Below are positions 54,482 to 63,861 of a stretch of 64,000 bases of DNA, in pieces. The stretch covers positions 1 to 64,000 of the forward strand of contig NZ_VOHC01000002.1 of NCBI RefSeq assembly GCF_007859275.1, read 5' to 3'. Made by a program: the position numbers and the translations under genes. Positions within the stretch are counted from its first letter, which is position 1, and every line of letters starts with the position of its first letter. This stretch comes from Planomicrobium sp. CPCC 101079. GTDB lineage: Bacteria > Bacillota > Bacilli > Bacillales_A > Planococcaceae. The notes beneath the pieces were generated by a model that ran no database searches, had not been told where the DNA came from, and saw only the letters and a program-made list of their open reading frames with translations.

Positions 54482-55423
54482 CTACTTACGGGCTCGTGGA
54501 TCTAGTGCATCCTGTATCCCATCACCAAATGCGTTGAAAGCAAACATTGTCATTGCAATCATGAATGCTGGGAAAAATAATCTCCACCACTGTCCGCTTA
54601 AAATGACACCAAGCGCATCATTCGTCATCGTGCCCCAGCTTGCAAAAGGAGCTTGAACGCCAAGGCCTAAGAAGCTTAAGAAAGCTTCTGCAAAAATGGC
54701 GGTTGGAATGGTGAACGTTAGATTAATGATGATAATTCCCAGTGTATTGGGCAATAAATGGCGTGTAATGATTTTTGTATGCGATGTCCCAAGCTTTTCT
54801 GCAGCCAGAACATATTCTTGCGATTTCAATTGCAGAATCTGTCCGCGGATAATTCTTGCCATCCCTACCCAGCCAGTGATAGACAATGCAACAATGATAG
54901 TCGTAATTCCTGGCTCCATAACGACCATCAAAAGAATGACTACTAATAGATAAGGGATGCCGTATAGAATTTCAACGATACGCATCAGAACATTGTCAAC
55001 GCGATCTCCTACTTTCCCTCGACCGGCCATATAGCCAGAGACGCCTCCGACGATTACACCAAGGATCAAATCGACAAATGCGGCGACAAAACCGATTGTC
55101 AAGGAAACACGAGCTCCTTGCCAAGTCCGGCTCCACATATCCCGGCCTAAATCATCTGTGCCAAACCAATGTTCGGAAGAAGGCGGCTGGTTCGTATTGG
55201 TCAAGCTTTGCTCAGAGGCACTATACGGAACCATTGCAGGGCCGAATAATGCCAGAAAGATAATCGACAGCAAGAGCGCCAGCCCTAAAACTGCGAGTTT
55301 ATTTTTTACAACACTTAAGAATGTTTCTTTCCATATACCTAGACTTGGACGCTCAATGACATCTGATTGCTGCTTGGCCGGATCTAAGGGCCGAAATAAT
55401 GAATCGTTAGCTGCTTTTACCAC
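54482..55423 (-). CDS. Oligopeptide ABC transporter permease (OppC-like)
   Basis: A 313-residue permease with a long N-terminal cytoplasmic part, then six helices. HWFGTDDLGRDMWSRTW and the EAA loop (VLAAEKLGTSHTKIITRHLLPN) are typical. It pairs with the OppB-like protein, whose stop lies 3 nt upstream. Confidence 0.93.
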   Translation of the reverse strand: MVKAANDSLFRPLDPAKQQSDVIERPSLGIWKETFLSVVKNKLAVLGLALLLSIIFLALFGPAMVPYSASEQSLTNTNQPPSSEHWFGTDDLGRDMWSRTWQGARVSLTIGFVAAFVDLILGVIVGGVSGYMAGRGKVGDRVDNVLMRIVEILYGIPYLLVVILLMVVMEPGITTIIVALSITGWVGMARIIRGQILQLKSQEYVLAAEKLGTSHTKIITRHLLPNTLGIIIINLTFTIPTAIFAEAFLSFLGLGVQAPFASWGTMTNDALGVILSGQWWRLFFPAFMIAMTMFAFNAFGDGIQDALDPRARK

Positions 55424-55426
55424 CCG

Positions 55427-56353
55427 TTAATCCCCCTTGCTCGTCAGTTTGATTCTAGGATCAATAAACCGATAAGAAATATCGATCAAAAACAATGTAA
55501 CAACCAAAATTGTGCTAAAAAACACTGTTGTTCCCATAATGACCGGGTAATCCCGATTGAATATACTGTCCACGAAATACTTTCCAATTCCTGGAATTGC
55601 AAATATTTTTTCGATAACGAACGTACCTGTGATCAATGCGACAAACAATGGGCCGATAAAGGATACAACCGGCAATATTGCATTGCGGATACCGTGGCTT
55701 ACTACAATCTTGAAAGAAGACAGCCCTTTTGCATCAGCGGTTTTGATGTAATTTTGATTCATGACTTCAAGCATGCTCGATCTCATGAACCTGGCCACAA
55801 CGGCAAGCGGCGTAACCGCAAGCGCCAATGTCGGCAAAACGGAATGCTGGAACGATCCCCATGAAGCAACCGGAAGAATGCCCCATTTTACTGCGAAAAA
55901 GTTAATCAGCAGCGGTGCAAGAATGAAGCTCGGCACCGAGATGCCGACAATTGCAAAAATCATTGATGCGTAATCGAGAAACTTATTGTGGTTCAATGCT
56001 GCAATAATTCCAAGCAGCAGCCCAAAAATCAGCGCTACGACAATTGCCTGGATACCGAGTGTTGCGGAAGCAGGAAATCCATCTGCCAACAAATCGTTAA
56101 CCGTTCTCGTCTCCGATTGGATGGAAGGCCCTAAATCCAGCATCACCAAGTTCTTCAAATACAGAACATATTGGACAGGTATCGGTTCATCCAAATTGTA
56201 TTTTGCCCGCATATTTTCTACGACTTCTTCTGGAAGAACATCTGCATCCGAGGCAAACGGATCGCCCGGAATCAGTTTCATAATCAAAAACGTCAACGAC
56301 GCAATTACCCAGATGGTGACAAGCATCGTAATAAAGCGTTTTACAATATACAT
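55427..56353 (-). CDS. Oligopeptide ABC transporter permease (OppB-like)
   Basis: A 308-residue permease with six helices: VTIWVIASLTFLIMKLIPGDPF, then LDLGPSIQSETRTVNDLL and the EAA loop NYIKTADAKGLSSFKIVVSHGIRNA. It is the first transporter subunit, 32 nt after the D-aminopeptidase gene. Confidence 0.93.
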   Translation of the reverse strand: MYIVKRFITMLVTIWVIASLTFLIMKLIPGDPFASDADVLPEEVVENMRAKYNLDEPIPVQYVLYLKNLVMLDLGPSIQSETRTVNDLLADGFPASATLGIQAIVVALIFGLLLGIIAALNHNKFLDYASMIFAIVGISVPSFILAPLLINFFAVKWGILPVASWGSFQHSVLPTLALAVTPLAVVARFMRSSMLEVMNQNYIKTADAKGLSSFKIVVSHGIRNAILPVVSFIGPLFVALITGTFVIEKIFAIPGIGKYFVDSIFNRDYPVIMGTTVFFSTILVVTLFLIDISYRFIDPRIKLTSKGD

Positions 56354-56385
56354 ACTTCAACACCTCAATTCAAATTGATTTACAA

Positions 56386-57234
56386 TCAAGCATTCACACT
56401 GCCAAGCACGCCGTTCGTTGCGGTAATCGCAATGATTACACATCCCCACATGTGTTTATAGGCGGTAATCATGTCATCGCATGTAAAACGGATTGATTTT
56501 GGCCCAATTAATTCGACGCTTGGAATGGTCGTCGTCATCTTCGCTTGCTGCGATCCTTTGAACTGAATTTCAAACGTAATAGGACCTTCTAACACCACAG
56601 GTTTTTGGTTTGCCGCATTTTTTACGGCAGTTTCCGCTTTTTCCCGAATAATTTCTTGGGCAACTTCCGGATGAAGCAGTTCTGCAGCAAAACGGTCTAC
56701 TGCACGTTTTGTTACGGCCGCTTCCACCTGTGGCAAAGTTTCCTGCACTTCCCGGACATAGGCATCATCCCCGCTTATAAAAACGGGCGGAACGCCGAAA
56801 GAACCCGCTACATATGTGTTCATCTCAGTTTCGCCAACAACATGTCCATTGATCTTTAGCTCATTGACGCAAATTCCAGCCAGTGAGTGGCTGATCACTG
56901 CAACGTCCGAACCGCCTTCCCGCCCATGGTGGCCGACAAATAATATTCCGTCGAACGTTTCATCCAACCCTTCAAGCTGGCACATAACCCGGTTGTTCCC
57001 CGAAACGAGGCGCGCGCGTTTGTCTAATTCTTCAATGATAATATTGGACATATTGCCATGGCCGTCCGCCACTACAATTTCAGTGGCTCCTCCGTTAAAT
57101 GCTCCTTCAATTGCAGCATTAACATCTGCAGTCATTAATTTACGAAAACGCTGATACTCAGATGGTGTTTTTAATTGCTGATTGGTGGCTACACCAGAAA
57201 TCCCTTCCATGTCAGCTGAAATAAAAAATTTCAT
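56386..57234 (-). CDS. dppA: D-aminopeptidase, M55 family (DppA-like)
   Basis: A 282-residue zinc peptidase. Metal residues lie in SADMEGISG (Asp, Glu), ADGHGNM (His) and VGHHGREG (His). The Bacillus orthologue is the first gene of the dpp operon and cleaves D-Ala-D-Ala-type peptides. Here it also leads a peptide-importer operon, supporting the same use on imported wall peptides. The ykf genes of Bacillus are absent. ATG 57234 start. Confidence 0.94.
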   Translation of the reverse strand: MKFFISADMEGISGVATNQQLKTPSEYQRFRKLMTADVNAAIEGAFNGGATEIVVADGHGNMSNIIIEELDKRARLVSGNNRVMCQLEGLDETFDGILFVGHHGREGGSDVAVISHSLAGICVNELKINGHVVGETEMNTYVAGSFGVPPVFISGDDAYVREVQETLPQVEAAVTKRAVDRFAAELLHPEVAQEIIREKAETAVKNAANQKPVVLEGPITFEIQFKGSQQAKMTTTIPSVELIGPKSIRFTCDDMITAYKHMWGCVIIAITATNGVLGSVNA

Positions 57235-57307
57235 CGTCTCTACATCCTTCGTTTGTATTTTTCACCCAGTACAATTAATTTAAATATTCAGACTATTTAA
57301 CTTGTGT

Positions 57308-57757
57308 TTAACGGATGTATTCAAACGTATTTTTGTGTACATCCAACTGAATAATTGTGTTCACTTCTGTAACTGCGTCAATTGCATTAATAGCGTATAA
57401 AACTTCTGTGATTTTTTCCTGATCCCTTACTGTAATTTGGACCAAAAGAGGAAATTCCCCGGAAGTCACGGTAATGTAGCGGATCGGCGGTATCTTTTTC
57501 AACTCTTCAATTACGAGCTGCAAAGCTTGGGATTTCGTCTTGATTTGAATAATTGCACCCGCTTTGAGTCCTAAAGCAATTGGATTGACTATTCCAACCA
57601 CGTTGAGAATTTCTTTGTCGATCAAGTTTTTGTAACGCAAGCGGATGGTTTTTTCTGTGACATGCAGGCACTTTGACAACTCGGCGAATGATACGCGCCC
57701 ATCTTCTGATAGCCTCTTGATGATTCCGTGATCCAATTCGTCAAGTTCGTAAATCAT
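57308..57757 (-). CDS. Lrp/AsnC-family transcriptional regulator
   Basis: A 149-residue regulator: helix-turn-helix at about 5-55 (ELSKCLHVTEKTIRLRYKNL) and a RAM ligand-binding domain with the ITVTSGEFPLLVQITV strand pair. It may sense an amino acid and control the D-aminopeptidase/importer operon that starts 74 nt downstream or the divergent amidohydrolase gene. ATG 57757 follows AGAAGGTG. Confidence 0.9.
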   Translation of the reverse strand: MIYELDELDHGIIKRLSEDGRVSFAELSKCLHVTEKTIRLRYKNLIDKEILNVVGIVNPIALGLKAGAIIQIKTKSQALQLVIEELKKIPPIRYITVTSGEFPLLVQITVRDQEKITEVLYAINAIDAVTEVNTIIQLDVHKNTFEYIR

Positions 57758-57884
57758 GAAACACCTTCTCTCTGCCTTGGCGCCTCCTCGTTACCGGAAT
57801 AAGGTCTTTTTTTCGATTTCAGTAACGCTTTACAATATTCTTAATATATTTTATTATCTAAAAAAGGAATATTAATGCTTAGTT

Positions 57885-57890
57885 TATAAT
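57885..57890 (+). promoter_or_regulatory. -10 box of amidohydrolase gene
   Basis: A perfect TATAAT on the plus strand in the 183-nt divergent gap between the Lrp and amidohydrolase genes. The -35 region is poor, which would suit an activated promoter. Confidence 0.45.
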
Positions 57891-57940
57891 ATGTATTTTT
57901 ATAAATCAATCCTTTTTTTTATCGAAATGGAGGTTTTTTT

Positions 57941-59065
57941 ATGATAGCGATTACAAACGCGAAAATTTTTAATGGTATAGGTAAAGTGCTGGATGACCAG
58001 GTAATTTTCGTGAAAGACGGAAAATTTGAAGCAATCAAATCTTCTAACAATATTCCTGAAGGCTATCGAATTATAGATGCTTCAGGAAAAATCGTCACAC
58101 CCGGATTGATCGATGTGCATACCCATTTAGGAATTTCAGAAGAAGGCGTCGGGAAAGAAGGCGCCGATTTTAATGAGACGAGCTCGGCCGTCACCCCCCA
58201 AGTCCGGGCGATTGACGGCATCAATCCAATGGAAGCCGGATTTGAAGATGCCCGCCGCGCCGGCGTCACGACAGTCCAAGTCATGCCGGGAAGCGCCAAT
58301 GTGATTGGAGGAGAAATGCTTGTTTTGAAAACAGTCGGGCATATTGTAGATGAAATGGTGTTAAAATCTCCTTCCGGCATGAAAGCGGCTACTGGCGAAA
58401 ACCCGAAAAAATATCACGGAGACAAAGGAAGAATGCCGGTGACCCGGATGGGCGTTGCGGCATTGATCCGCGAGAAACTGATTGAAGCGCAAAATTACAT
58501 AAACGGAGAGAAAAAAGAACGCAAGCTGGACATGGAGAATTTAGCGAAGGTGCTGAACAAAGAAATCCCGCTGCGCGTCCATGCCCACCGGGCGGACGAC
58601 ATCCTCACTGTTCTTCGCATCAAGCGCGAATTTGACATTGACATCACCATTGAACATTGCACCGAAGGCCACCACATTGCTGACTATATCGCGAAGCACG
58701 ATGTGCGGGTTTCGGTTGGCCCGACGCTGTCCACCCGCTCGAAAGTAGAACTGAAAGACAAGAACTGGGCGACGATCAAAACTTTGCTCGACGCCGGCGT
58801 TCCTTGTTCATTGACGACCGACCACCCTGTTGTCGGAATTGAGTATTTGGTGACAAGTGCCATCCATGCAATCAACCACGGCATTACTGAGCAGCAAGCA
58901 CTGACGGCCTTGACTTCGGATGCCGCCAAGCATCTTGGCGTGGACGATCGTGTAGGATCCATCGAACCTGCCAAAGACGCAGACTTTGTCATTTGGAGCG
59001 GCAACCCGTTTGAGCTTTCAAGCCGGGTCGAAAGTGTCTATATCAATGGTGAAGCAGTTAATTGA
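57941..59065 (+). CDS. Amidohydrolase (imidazolonepropionase-like)
   Basis: A 374-residue metal-dependent hydrolase. The GLIDVHTHLG (HxH) motif, VHAHRADD and IEHCTEGHH (His) metal ligands and the TTDHPV Asp are visible. The subgroup is typically intracellular and of uncharacterised substrate; hydrolysis of a cyclic amide or amino-acid derivative is a guess. Divergent from the Lrp regulator gene. GGAGG precedes ATG 57941. Confidence 0.87.
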   Translation: MIAITNAKIFNGIGKVLDDQVIFVKDGKFEAIKSSNNIPEGYRIIDASGKIVTPGLIDVHTHLGISEEGVGKEGADFNETSSAVTPQVRAIDGINPMEAGFEDARRAGVTTVQVMPGSANVIGGEMLVLKTVGHIVDEMVLKSPSGMKAATGENPKKYHGDKGRMPVTRMGVAALIREKLIEAQNYINGEKKERKLDMENLAKVLNKEIPLRVHAHRADDILTVLRIKREFDIDITIEHCTEGHHIADYIAKHDVRVSVGPTLSTRSKVELKDKNWATIKTLLDAGVPCSLTTDHPVVGIEYLVTSAIHAINHGITEQQALTALTSDAAKHLGVDDRVGSIEPAKDADFVIWSGNPFELSSRVESVYINGEAVN

Positions 59066-59079
59066 ACGGATGATAAACA

Positions 59080-59116
59080 AAAAAGCAGCCTCTTTAAAAA
59101 TAAGAGGCTGCTTTTA
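59080..59116. terminator. Bidirectional terminator between amidohydrolase and Nudix genes
   Basis: AAAAGCAGCCTCTT (59081-59094) and AAGAGGCTGCTTTT (59102-59115) form a perfect 14-bp stem. Confidence 0.9.
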
Positions 59117-59152
59117 ATGTTGGATGAGGCATGCTAAAAAGTTAACATCAAT

Positions 59153-59656
59153 TTATTCGTTTCGTTTTTCGAGCTTCAAAGCGTCCATTAAAATCAATGC
59201 ACCGATTTCATGGTCGTCCATAACATATGAAAGTTCTTCGGGTTCGACCCAGATGCGGGAAAGGGTTTCGTTTTCTCTTAAAAATGGCAGACATTCGTCG
59301 ATGTCGACTCGGTAGAATAATTGGTAGCCGATCTTTGGGTACGGGCCATTTTCCATGAAATCCGGATTGTCCGTATGATCCACTTCAATGGCTCCTATGT
59401 ATTTAGAAGTGCCGACAACATAGGCTTCTTCGAAAATTTCCCTGTGCAGCGCCGCTTCTGCCGTTTCCCCGTTTTCCACATGTCCACCAGGCACATTAAA
59501 GCCGCGTCCCTTAACGTGGACCAATAGCACTTTTCCTTCGCTGAAGCAATAGCCATGGACACTTGTGACAAGGTCTTCTGCTCCAACTTTCTTCTTGGCG
59601 TGCCACCGCAGGCAAATCCTTTGTCCTCCCCAATTTACAAACACATCATTGGCCAT
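59153..59656 (-). CDS. Nudix hydrolase
   Basis: A 167-residue Nudix protein. The box GGHVENGETAEAALHREI then FEEAYV fits GX5EX7REUXEE, but the usual G after EE is Y. It hydrolyses a nucleoside diphosphate-linked compound; substrate unknown. Its ATG overlaps the S51 gene stop by 11 bp, so they are translationally coupled. Confidence 0.88.
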   Translation of the reverse strand: MANDVFVNWGGQRICLRWHAKKKVGAEDLVTSVHGYCFSEGKVLLVHVKGRGFNVPGGHVENGETAEAALHREIFEEAYVVGTSKYIGAIEVDHTDNPDFMENGPYPKIGYQLFYRVDIDECLPFLRENETLSRIWVEPEELSYVMDDHEIGALILMDALKLEKRNE

Positions 59657-60326
59657 TTAGCTTCTCCTCAATCCAGTGTCCGTTTTTGCATTCAAGTGTA
59701 TATGCATCTCCACCTTCGATGGATGCCAATTGTTCGTTTTCAAAATACAAACCTGTCTCATCATCTATTCCATATCCACCTGAAGCACCTGTTTTGGCAA
59801 TTGCCTTCTTCAAGTTATCTTCCTCTTCCCAAAAGGTATAATGGACGCTAACGACACGGTCTCTCAAAAGCCCTAATCCTTCCAAAAACAAATGTTCATT
59901 TTTCGCATTATCAATCGGCGGGATAACGCATACTTCCGGACTAATCAAAGCGCCAGCCGAAAAACCGGCAACCGGAATTCCCTGTTCGTACCGTTCTTTT
60001 ATGAGCGGCCCAATTGCCGTATCAACAATATACTCCCGGTAGCGTTCAGTGTCGCCACCGCCGATAATGATGCCAGTACAAAACCGCAGCTCCTCTATGT
60101 CTTTACTAGATGTCTGGGATTTTAATAGCAAACAAAAGAAATCCGCCACTCCGTTCTCTCTTAAAATATCGGTATATTGAGGCAAATATTTTTCCCATCC
60201 TTCCCGCTCTACAAGCAAGATGGCCACCTTTCCTTTTTCTTTCAAAGATAGTCTGGAAAATTGTTCGGCCAATTGCGCTTCAAAAGGCGGACTGCCCCCT
60301 TGTAAAAATAAATGTCTTTTCCCCAC
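59646..60326 (-). CDS. Peptidase S51-family protein (dipeptidase E/cyanophycinase-like)
   Basis: A 226-residue class I amidotransferase-fold serine hydrolase. The nucleophile is Ser in AGFSAGALI, with IIGGGDTERYRE and SVHYTFWEE. Dipeptidase E cuts Asp-X dipeptides; substrate here is uncertain. It lies 27 nt after the kinase gene. Confidence 0.87.
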   Translation of the reverse strand: MGKRHLFLQGGSPPFEAQLAEQFSRLSLKEKGKVAILLVEREGWEKYLPQYTDILRENGVADFFCLLLKSQTSSKDIEELRFCTGIIIGGGDTERYREYIVDTAIGPLIKERYEQGIPVAGFSAGALISPEVCVIPPIDNAKNEHLFLEGLGLLRDRVVSVHYTFWEEEDNLKKAIAKTGASGGYGIDDETGLYFENEQLASIEGGDAYTLECKNGHWIEEKLNGQ

Positions 60327-60353
60327 TTCCTCTTCCCCTCTCTATATCAATTG

Positions 60354-60878
60354 CTATTTCAAGATATAATCGAGCACCTCGTCTATATAGCTGTCGACCG
60401 GCTTGCCTGAATCGATTATCAAATGCTCAACATTGAGCGGTTTTTCGCTGCTGTCGACAGCAACGGAGAATATCTTTTCAGATAGAACTTCTTGGATTTG
60501 GCTAATTTTCGGATTCCGATTTTTCAAACGCTCGTTTATTTTTTCAAAATCATTCAAATAACATTCGACATATTTATATTTGACATTGTACTTTTCCGCC
60601 AAACGCATGCCTTTACCGAGCATTTCGGCGTATAAGCAAGGGCTATCAAAGATGACAGCATGGCCGATTGATAAGTGGAAATCGATTAAGGACCAATCGA
60701 TTCCATAGGAAATTTTCCCGGCAGTTTTGGCGTCAACCGCTTGGATTTCCATAAATTCCATCAATGCAGATTTGACCACATCATGATCTACTATGACGGC
60801 GCCTGTTCTTCTCGCTAGCAATTGGGCCAACGTTGATTTTCCGGAGCCTGGAAATCCGGACATTTGAAGAAAAAACAT
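60354..60878 (-). CDS. P-loop kinase-like ATPase
   Basis: A 174-residue protein with Walker A SGFPGSGKST and a LID/Asp pattern of small-molecule kinases (VDHDVVKSAL; RLKNRNPK). Similar proteins are annotated as AAA-family ATPase or zeta-toxin/adenylylsulfate kinase-like. Its partners are the S51 peptidase and Nudix genes. No antitoxin gene lies upstream, which speaks against a toxin. Confidence 0.82.
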   Translation of the reverse strand: MFFLQMSGFPGSGKSTLAQLLARRTGAVIVDHDVVKSALMEFMEIQAVDAKTAGKISYGIDWSLIDFHLSIGHAVIFDSPCLYAEMLGKGMRLAEKYNVKYKYVECYLNDFEKINERLKNRNPKISQIQEVLSEKIFSVAVDSSEKPLNVEHLIIDSGKPVDSYIDEVLDYILK

Positions 60879-61044
60879 AGCAGCAGCCTCGCTTTTTCAA
60901 GTTATTTAGGACAATGCTATCCTATTTTATTTTCTAAAATATTTTAACGCGCTCTTTACTTTCCAACGCTATACTGAATAAAAACCTGGTGATTAAAACA
61001 CAAAAGGGTTGGCAGTTCCCCGCCTAAACTAAAGGAGGTTGCCC

Positions 61045-63813
61045 ATGCGAAAAGTGCTGTTCTGCATTCTTTTTTTAGCCGTATGCCTGATTGTCAGTAC
61101 ACTTTCCCACATTACTTACTTATACGAATGGACGCAAGGCCGTTTCATGGTGGGCAATAATGATGGCTTGTCTCAAATGCTGCCATTCAAAAACCATTTA
61201 TATCATCAATACACTTCCGGTGAATTTTTCTATTCGACACAACTAGGACTGGGAAGCGGCACTTTAGGCTGGCTTTCCTATTATTTCGCAACATCCATTC
61301 TATTTATTTTAACCATTTGTGTGTTTTATGCGCTGGAATCACTCGGCATTATACCTGAACCAGATATCTTATTTTGGGGACAAGCTGCTGTCTTTATCAG
61401 CATTATCCGCCTAGCTGCGGTTTTGGCTATCGCCTCTGCGGTTTTTCGTTTTATGAAATTCGGACCGATTCCTGCTTTTCTCGGTGCTTGCGTCTATGGC
61501 ATATCCGGCATGTATTTTAGCCATACCACATATTGGGAATTTTTCGCAGATGCTTATTTATGGCTTCCTTTGCTGTTGTTTGGCGTTGAAAAGATTTTTC
61601 GGGAACAGCGCTCTGGCTGGTTCTTGTTTGCTGTCGCGCTATCCATGTTCGATAACTTTTACTTTGCTTATATCAATTTACTGCTAACAGCTATTTACAT
61701 TCTTTTACGGCTCTTTATGCCGCTAGGAAAAAACGAAGTATCCAAATCCATCATTTTTAAACAGCTATTGATTGCCGGTTTGGCAGGCGCCGGCATCAGC
61801 TCCATCTCTTTTGTCCCGGCGGCCTATTCTTTTTTAAATAATTACCGTCCGCCGTATGCCCACGAAATCAGCTGGTTTGAGTGGATTGACAATATTTTAT
61901 TTACAAGCAGTTACTTGGTTTTGCCCGCCATTTTTGTATTGATGGCGTTTGCGTTTCCCCTTTACAAAAGTGTCCGATTCCGCTTTTTTTCGTTGCTTGT
62001 ATTAGTTGGCGTGGTGCTCCATTACAGCCCGGTAATGGCAAGTGCCTTTAACGGCTTTTCCGCTCCTCAATACCGCTGGGAATATTTTATTTCCTTTGCT
62101 GCAGGAGGTGCTGTAGCAGCAGGTTTCAGCAAGTTGGAACAGCTGAATATAAAACATGCCGCAATTGCAGGCGTTTTCGGGTTGGCAGCTTACTTCAGTT
62201 TTGCCGTAATCGATCCGGCACGTGACGTATCCATACCTTTCTTGGTGGCAGTTTTCGGTTTCGCGCTGTCTATTTTCTTCTTGTATACCCGGGCCGTTCA
62301 AAAAAATTCTATGAAAGGCCAACTCTTGGTCTTAATTATCATACTATTGGTTATTTTAGGAAGTGGCTACCAATTTATACAGGCGATTGCAGAAAACCAA
62401 CTCGATGTCCGCCTTCCTCTGTATATCGGCGTAATAGGGGTCGCCATCGTCACTTTTATGTTGTTCTCGAGGGCTGCCAAGGATAATGGAAAAGCATCAC
62501 AGCTCGCTCTATTCGTGGTACTTGCCTTGATTTTGGCTGCTAATGGTTTTCAGTATGTCGTACTCGTTACTAGCGGAAATACGCATAAAGTTTCGGAAGA
62601 GCTTATTACTGGCCAGGATTATGATGATCCGGAAATAGTAGATCTTCTAGCTGAGATAGAAGAACGGGCATCCGATTCAGTTTACCGGGTCGAATGGATG
62701 GAGAGCCAGCGGAACAATACACCGCTTGTCCAAAACTTCAGGGGATTGAGCGCTTATTCCAGCATCTTAAACGGCGAAGTGGTGCATTTTTATTTGACGG
62801 ACCTTGAAATCGATATGGCACGTGAAAGTGTTAGCCGCATTACGACGCTTGGCAAACGAACAAATCTGCACAGTTTGCTTAAAGCCGATTATGTCATTTT
62901 ACGCCCGAACAATGAAAACGTGCCTGCTGGTTTCGAACAAGTGCTGGCTGGCGAAAATTTTGCGGTTTTTGAAAATCGTTATCGGCTTCCTTTTGTCCGT
63001 GCCGCATCACTTGTCTACAGTGAACAAGAATTGGATCAGAAACCCATTCTTTTAAGGGAGCATGCGATGTTAAAGGGGGTCGTTTTGAACAACCCAGAAG
63101 CCCCTGCGCCGCTCCCCCCTGCACCTGAAAAGTTGAAGTATAGCATCCAGGAAGACAACGCCAGTTTTGAAGGCAAGATTCTTGATGTGACCGGCGACTC
63201 GGGCGGTTTGGACTTGATATTAGACAAGCCGCTTCCTGCAGCAAGCGATTTGTATGTATCGTTTCAGTTGACCAACAAAAAGCCCGATAACGGGTTTACC
63301 CTGCAAGTCAATCCGTATAAAACTTCTCGAAAATGGAGCGGCTCTGTCTATAAGACATATATTGACGACTTAACCATCCGTATTCCTGCTGATAACACAA
63401 TCCGGATTCGGGTCCCCCGGGGAGTTTACGAACTTGCGGAATTGGAAGTTTATGAAGAACCATATGAGGTGCTGCGACAGGAAGTTGAAGAGGCGTCGCA
63501 AGAAACCAAAGCGGAATGGAATGGCAGCCGTTTTTATGCCGAGTATCCATCTGCCGAAGAAGGAGATTTCCTTGTAATGCCGATTCCTTATGAAATCGGA
63601 TGGAGCGCGAAAGTGAATGGGAAAAGCAAGAAGATTCTAGAAGCAAACTACGCCTTCACGGCTATCGCAGCTGAAGGCGGCTTCAACAAAATCGAACTTA
63701 CTTACCGGCCGCCCTATTTTTACCGTTCGCTTTTCTTTTCCCTCCTTTCACTTGCCTTCGCCTTTATCTGCATTCGAAAAGAAAAGAGGGTTAAAAGGCA
63801 CGAAACTGGGTAA
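61045..63813 (+). CDS. YfhO-family multispanning membrane protein
   Basis: A 922-residue GT-C-like membrane protein: about 13-14 helices up to residue 500, a large extracytoplasmic domain (about 505-890, mostly beta) and a last helix followed by a basic tail (KEKRVKRHETG). Family signatures are DGLSQMLPFK, the ISGMYFSH stretch and YAFTAIAAEGGFNKIELTY. Bacillus YfhO acts in glycosylation of lipoteichoic acid. AAAGGAGG precedes ATG 61045; the start at 61039 would overlap that site. The 60879-61044 gap is divergent with the kinase gene. Confidence 0.9.
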   Translation: MRKVLFCILFLAVCLIVSTLSHITYLYEWTQGRFMVGNNDGLSQMLPFKNHLYHQYTSGEFFYSTQLGLGSGTLGWLSYYFATSILFILTICVFYALESLGIIPEPDILFWGQAAVFISIIRLAAVLAIASAVFRFMKFGPIPAFLGACVYGISGMYFSHTTYWEFFADAYLWLPLLLFGVEKIFREQRSGWFLFAVALSMFDNFYFAYINLLLTAIYILLRLFMPLGKNEVSKSIIFKQLLIAGLAGAGISSISFVPAAYSFLNNYRPPYAHEISWFEWIDNILFTSSYLVLPAIFVLMAFAFPLYKSVRFRFFSLLVLVGVVLHYSPVMASAFNGFSAPQYRWEYFISFAAGGAVAAGFSKLEQLNIKHAAIAGVFGLAAYFSFAVIDPARDVSIPFLVAVFGFALSIFFLYTRAVQKNSMKGQLLVLIIILLVILGSGYQFIQAIAENQLDVRLPLYIGVIGVAIVTFMLFSRAAKDNGKASQLALFVVLALILAANGFQYVVLVTSGNTHKVSEELITGQDYDDPEIVDLLAEIEERASDSVYRVEWMESQRNNTPLVQNFRGLSAYSSILNGEVVHFYLTDLEIDMARESVSRITTLGKRTNLHSLLKADYVILRPNNENVPAGFEQVLAGENFAVFENRYRLPFVRAASLVYSEQELDQKPILLREHAMLKGVVLNNPEAPAPLPPAPEKLKYSIQEDNASFEGKILDVTGDSGGLDLILDKPLPAASDLYVSFQLTNKKPDNGFTLQVNPYKTSRKWSGSVYKTYIDDLTIRIPADNTIRIRVPRGVYELAELEVYEEPYEVLRQEVEEASQETKAEWNGSRFYAEYPSAEEGDFLVMPIPYEIGWSAKVNGKSKKILEANYAFTAIAAEGGFNKIELTYRPPYFYRSLFFSLLSLAFAFICIRKEKRVKRHETG

Positions 63814-63861
63814 ACCGGTACTAGCAACTTTAGTAACTAACTTATACCAGGAGGAGATTAC

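Noticed and set aside
60354..60878. P-loop protein as a zeta-type toxin
   Set aside because: No small antitoxin gene lies beside it, and it is in an operon-like row with metabolic-type hydrolases.
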